Assembly (NCBI GenBank): GCA_020718945.1
Contig: DYRB01000119.1
Location: forward strand, 1-7,993
Direction of reading: 5' to 3'
DNA: 7,993 nucleotides
Origin: Lamprocystis purpurea
GTDB taxonomy: Bacteria > Pseudomonadota > Gammaproteobacteria > Chromatiales > Chromatiaceae
Positions 6,232 to 7,993 of this stretch are shown here, in pieces. Positions within the stretch are counted from its first letter, which is position 1. Each line of letters begins with the position of its first letter. The notes under the pieces are model-generated. The model was not told the origin of the DNA. It did not search any database and saw only the letters and a program-made list of their open reading frames with translations. The translations under genes and the position numbers were made by a program.

Positions 6232-7767
6232 ATGAACCAGACCGAGCACCCGGCCGAGCCCCAGATCGAAGCCCAGGCCGACCAGGCCGACGAGAACAAG
6301 CTCATCGCCCAGCGCCGCGACAAGCTCGCCGCGTGGCGCGGCCAGGGCAACGCCTTCCCCAATGACTTCCGCCGCGATGGCCTGGCCGCCGACCTGCATG
6401 CCCGCTACGGCGAGGTGTCACCGGAAGACCTGGAGGCCCAAGGTATCCGGGTCAGCCTGGGCGGGCGCCTGATGAGCCGGCGGATCATGGGCAAGGCGAG
6501 CTTCTCCCACCTCCAGGACATGTCCGGGCGCATCCAGCTCTTCGTCCAGCGCGATACTGTGGGCGAGGTGACCTATGCCGCCTACAAGAAGGACCTGGAC
6601 CTAGGTGACATCGTCGGCGCCCAAGGGGTGCTGTTCAAGACCAAGACAGGGGAGCTGTCGCTGCGCTGCGAGTCCTTGCGGCTGCTGACCAAGGCCCTGC
6701 GCCCCTTGCCCGAAAAGTGGCACGGCCTGGCCGACCAGGAGACCCGCTACCGCCAGCGTTACCTGGACCTGATCACCAACGAGGACGCCCGGCGCACCTT
6801 CCAGATCCGGGTGCGCATGATCCAGTACCTGCGCGACTACCTGAACGCCCGCGGCTATCTGGAGGTCGAGACCCCCATGATGCACGTCATCCCCGGCGGG
6901 GCGGCGGCGCGGCCCTTCATTACCCACCACCATGCCCTGGACATGCAGCTCTACCTGCGCATAGCCCCGGAGCTGTACCTCAAGCGCCTGGTGGTCGGCG
7001 GCTTCGAGCGGGTCTACGAAATCAACCGCAACTTCCGCAACGAGGGGCTCTCCACCCGCCACAACCCCGAGTTCACCATGGTGGAGTTCTACCAGGCCTA
7101 CGCCGATTACCGCGACTTGATGGACCTCACCGAGGACCTGTTCCGCGGCATGGCCCAAGCGGTGCTGGGGACCACCACCCTGACCCATCAGGGCAATATC
7201 TACGATTTTGGCCAGCCCTTCCGCCGCCTGTCCGTGCGCGATGCCGTCATCCACTTCAACCCAGGGGTCACAGCGGCCGAGGTGGACGACCTGGCGGCCG
7301 CCCGGGCCCTGGCTGCACGCCTGCACATCGAGACCCACGACACCTGGGGCCTGGGGCGGGTGCAGATCGCCATATTCGAGGAGACCTGCGAGCACCGGCT
7401 CATCGACCCCACTTTCATCACCGAATACCCCACCGAGGTCTCGCCGCTGGCCCGCTGCAACGACGCCAATCCGCTCATCACCGACCGCTTCGAGCTGTTC
7501 ATCGGGGGCCGAGAGATTGCCAACGGCTTCTCCGAGCTGAACGACCCCGAGGACCAGGCCGAGCGCTTCCGGGCCCAGGCCCGGGACAAGGATGCCGGGG
7601 ACCACGAGGCCATGCACTACGACGCCGACTACATCCGCGCCCTGGAACATGGCCTGCCGCCCACGGCGGGGGAGGGCATAGGCATAGACCGGCTGGTGAT
7701 GCTGTTCACCGACTCCGCCTCCATCCGCGACGTGCTGCTGTTCCCGCACCTGCGCCCGGAGGACTGA
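6232..7767 (+). CDS. lysS: Lysyl-tRNA synthetase, class II (LysRS)
   Basis: LysRS charges tRNA-Lys with lysine in the cytoplasm. At 511 residues it is close to E. coli LysS (505). The N-terminal OB-fold anticodon-binding domain covers about residues 70-165 (VSLGGRLMSRRIMGKASF from 74). Class II motif 1 ends at Pro215 in GYLEVETP. Motif 2 is RNFRNEGLSTRHNPEFT (266-282). Motif 3 is GEGIGIDRLVML, with Arg487. I chose ATG 6232 (MNQTEHPAEP) because an earlier in-frame ATG at 6139 would translate the REP unit. The ribosome binding sequence is weak (GGAAAC, 6221-6226). The prfB-lysS order matches the known E. coli operon, though the gap here is wider because of the REP pair. Confidence 0.97.
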   Translation: MNQTEHPAEPQIEAQADQADENKLIAQRRDKLAAWRGQGNAFPNDFRRDGLAADLHARYGEVSPEDLEAQGIRVSLGGRLMSRRIMGKASFSHLQDMSGRIQLFVQRDTVGEVTYAAYKKDLDLGDIVGAQGVLFKTKTGELSLRCESLRLLTKALRPLPEKWHGLADQETRYRQRYLDLITNEDARRTFQIRVRMIQYLRDYLNARGYLEVETPMMHVIPGGAAARPFITHHHALDMQLYLRIAPELYLKRLVVGGFERVYEINRNFRNEGLSTRHNPEFTMVEFYQAYADYRDLMDLTEDLFRGMAQAVLGTTTLTHQGNIYDFGQPFRRLSVRDAVIHFNPGVTAAEVDDLAAARALAARLHIETHDTWGLGRVQIAIFEETCEHRLIDPTFITEYPTEVSPLARCNDANPLITDRFELFIGGREIANGFSELNDPEDQAERFRAQARDKDAGDHEAMHYDADYIRALEHGLPPTAGEGIGIDRLVMLFTDSASIRDVLLFPHLRPED

Positions 7768-7797
7768 GGCCAGCCTTGACCCTGGAAAAAGCGATTC

Positions 7798-7810
7798 GTC
7801 CGCAGCGGAC
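7798..7810. terminator. Small hairpin between lysS and the convergent frame
   Basis: GTCCG-CAG-CGGAC forms a 5-bp stem 30 bases after the lysS stop. On the - strand a run of five T (7786-7790) follows after a 7-base spacer; on the + strand no T-run follows. It could be a weak terminator for the convergent gene. The stem is short and the spacing poor. Confidence 0.25.
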
Positions 7811-7840
7811 AACTACTTCTGCTAGGTTGACGGTTGGCGA

Positions 7841-7993
7841 CTAAGGCGGTCCGTCTTGATCCAAACGGACCATCCCCAGCTTGGCGAGCCAGGCGACGGC
7901 CCGGATCACCAGGGCCTCGCCCCCGGACTCTGAGCCAGAGTCCGGACCAGAACCCAGTTCGGCGCCCAGTTCGGCGCCCAGTTCGGCGCCCAG
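7841..7993 (-). CDS. C-terminal end of an unidentified protein (partial, start outside window)
   Basis: Reading leftward from the window edge on the - strand, 50 codons run to a TAG at 7843-7841. The translation begins with LGAE three times, continues LGSGPDSGSESGG and ends with EALVIRAVAWLAKLGMVRLD followed by QDGPP. It looks like a repetitive, flexible linker leading into a short amphipathic C-terminal helix. Codon use is GC-rich like its neighbours. I do not recognise the family. In GC-rich DNA an open frame of 50 codons is weak evidence, and the stretch also contains several hairpins, so it may not be coding. If real, it is convergent with lysS. Confidence 0.5.
   Translation of the reverse strand: MGAELGAELGAELGSGPDSGSESGGEALVIRAVAWLAKLGMVRLDQDGPP
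7848..7871. repeat. 7-bp inverted repeat near the end of the convergent frame
   Basis: GGTCCGT (7848-7854) pairs with ACGGACC (7865-7871) around a 10-base loop. It lies inside the last codons of the possible - strand gene. It may be chance or part of the termination region between the two convergent genes. Confidence 0.4.
7923..7945. repeat. Perfect 10-bp hairpin
   Basis: CCGGACTCTG (7923-7932) pairs perfectly with CAGAGTCCGG (7936-7945) around the loop AGC. It lies inside the possible - strand gene, where it encodes the Ser/Gly/Pro-rich linker (SGPDSGSESGG). No T-run follows on either strand. Confidence 0.7.
7957..7992. repeat. 12-bp tandem repeat, three units, continuing to the window edge
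   Basis: GTTCGGCGCCCA is repeated exactly three times (7957-7968, 7969-7980, 7981-7992), and the next base also fits a further unit. On the - strand each unit encodes Leu-Gly-Ala-Glu in frame. The perfect identity suggests recent slippage expansion. The array may continue beyond the window. Confidence 0.9.

Overview
The window is a GC-rich stretch of bacterial chromosome from a gammaproteobacterium. It carries a block of housekeeping genes, all on the + strand: lnt, a small membrane protein, mpl, ubiX, prfB and lysS. The prfB-lysS pair and the mpl-ubiX neighbourhood are known gammaproteobacterial arrangements. Together with the very high GC and the types of dispersed repeats, this makes a purple-sulfur-bacterium-like lineage (Chromatiaceae or relatives) my best guess. 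That placement is inference only. No phage, IS transposase, CRISPR, tRNA or rRNA gene is visible.

Layout. 1-120: two REP-like units, then a possible promoter. 121-1650: lnt (apolipoprotein N-acyltransferase). 1651-1988: a 338-base gap with short palindromes, a possible promoter and a long inverted-repeat element made of 10-bp units. 1989-2501: a 170-residue polytopic membrane protein with a TTG start. 2503-3864: mpl (murein-peptide recycling ligase), one base after the previous stop. 3865-4050: a second copy of the 10-bp-unit inverted repeat. 4051-4680: ubiX with a GTG start. 4681-4976: a hairpin, a MITE-like element containing an inverted REP pair, and a possible promoter. 4977-6075: prfB, read through a programmed +1 frameshift at codon 26. 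6076-6231: an inverted REP pair of a different family. 6232-7767: lysS. 7768-7840: a short gap. 7841-7993: the 3' end of a possible convergent gene on the - strand, with a 12-bp tandem repeat at the window edge.

How the genes work together. Lnt and Mpl serve the envelope: lipoprotein maturation and peptidoglycan recycling. UbiX makes the prenylated flavin used by UbiD-type decarboxylases, classically in ubiquinone synthesis. RF2 and LysRS serve translation. All key catalytic residues I checked are present, so these genes look intact.

I do not see a novel multi-gene system here. The least explained material is in the gaps between genes. Nearly every gap above 100 bases holds an inverted-repeat element, and at least three families are present: the 10-bp-unit AAAT/ATTT element (two copies), the GTGGGAGCGG-type REP (four units, one with a compensatory stem change), and the GTAGGTCGGG-type REP pair. 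A further single-copy MITE-like element has TCCAAATTTG ends.
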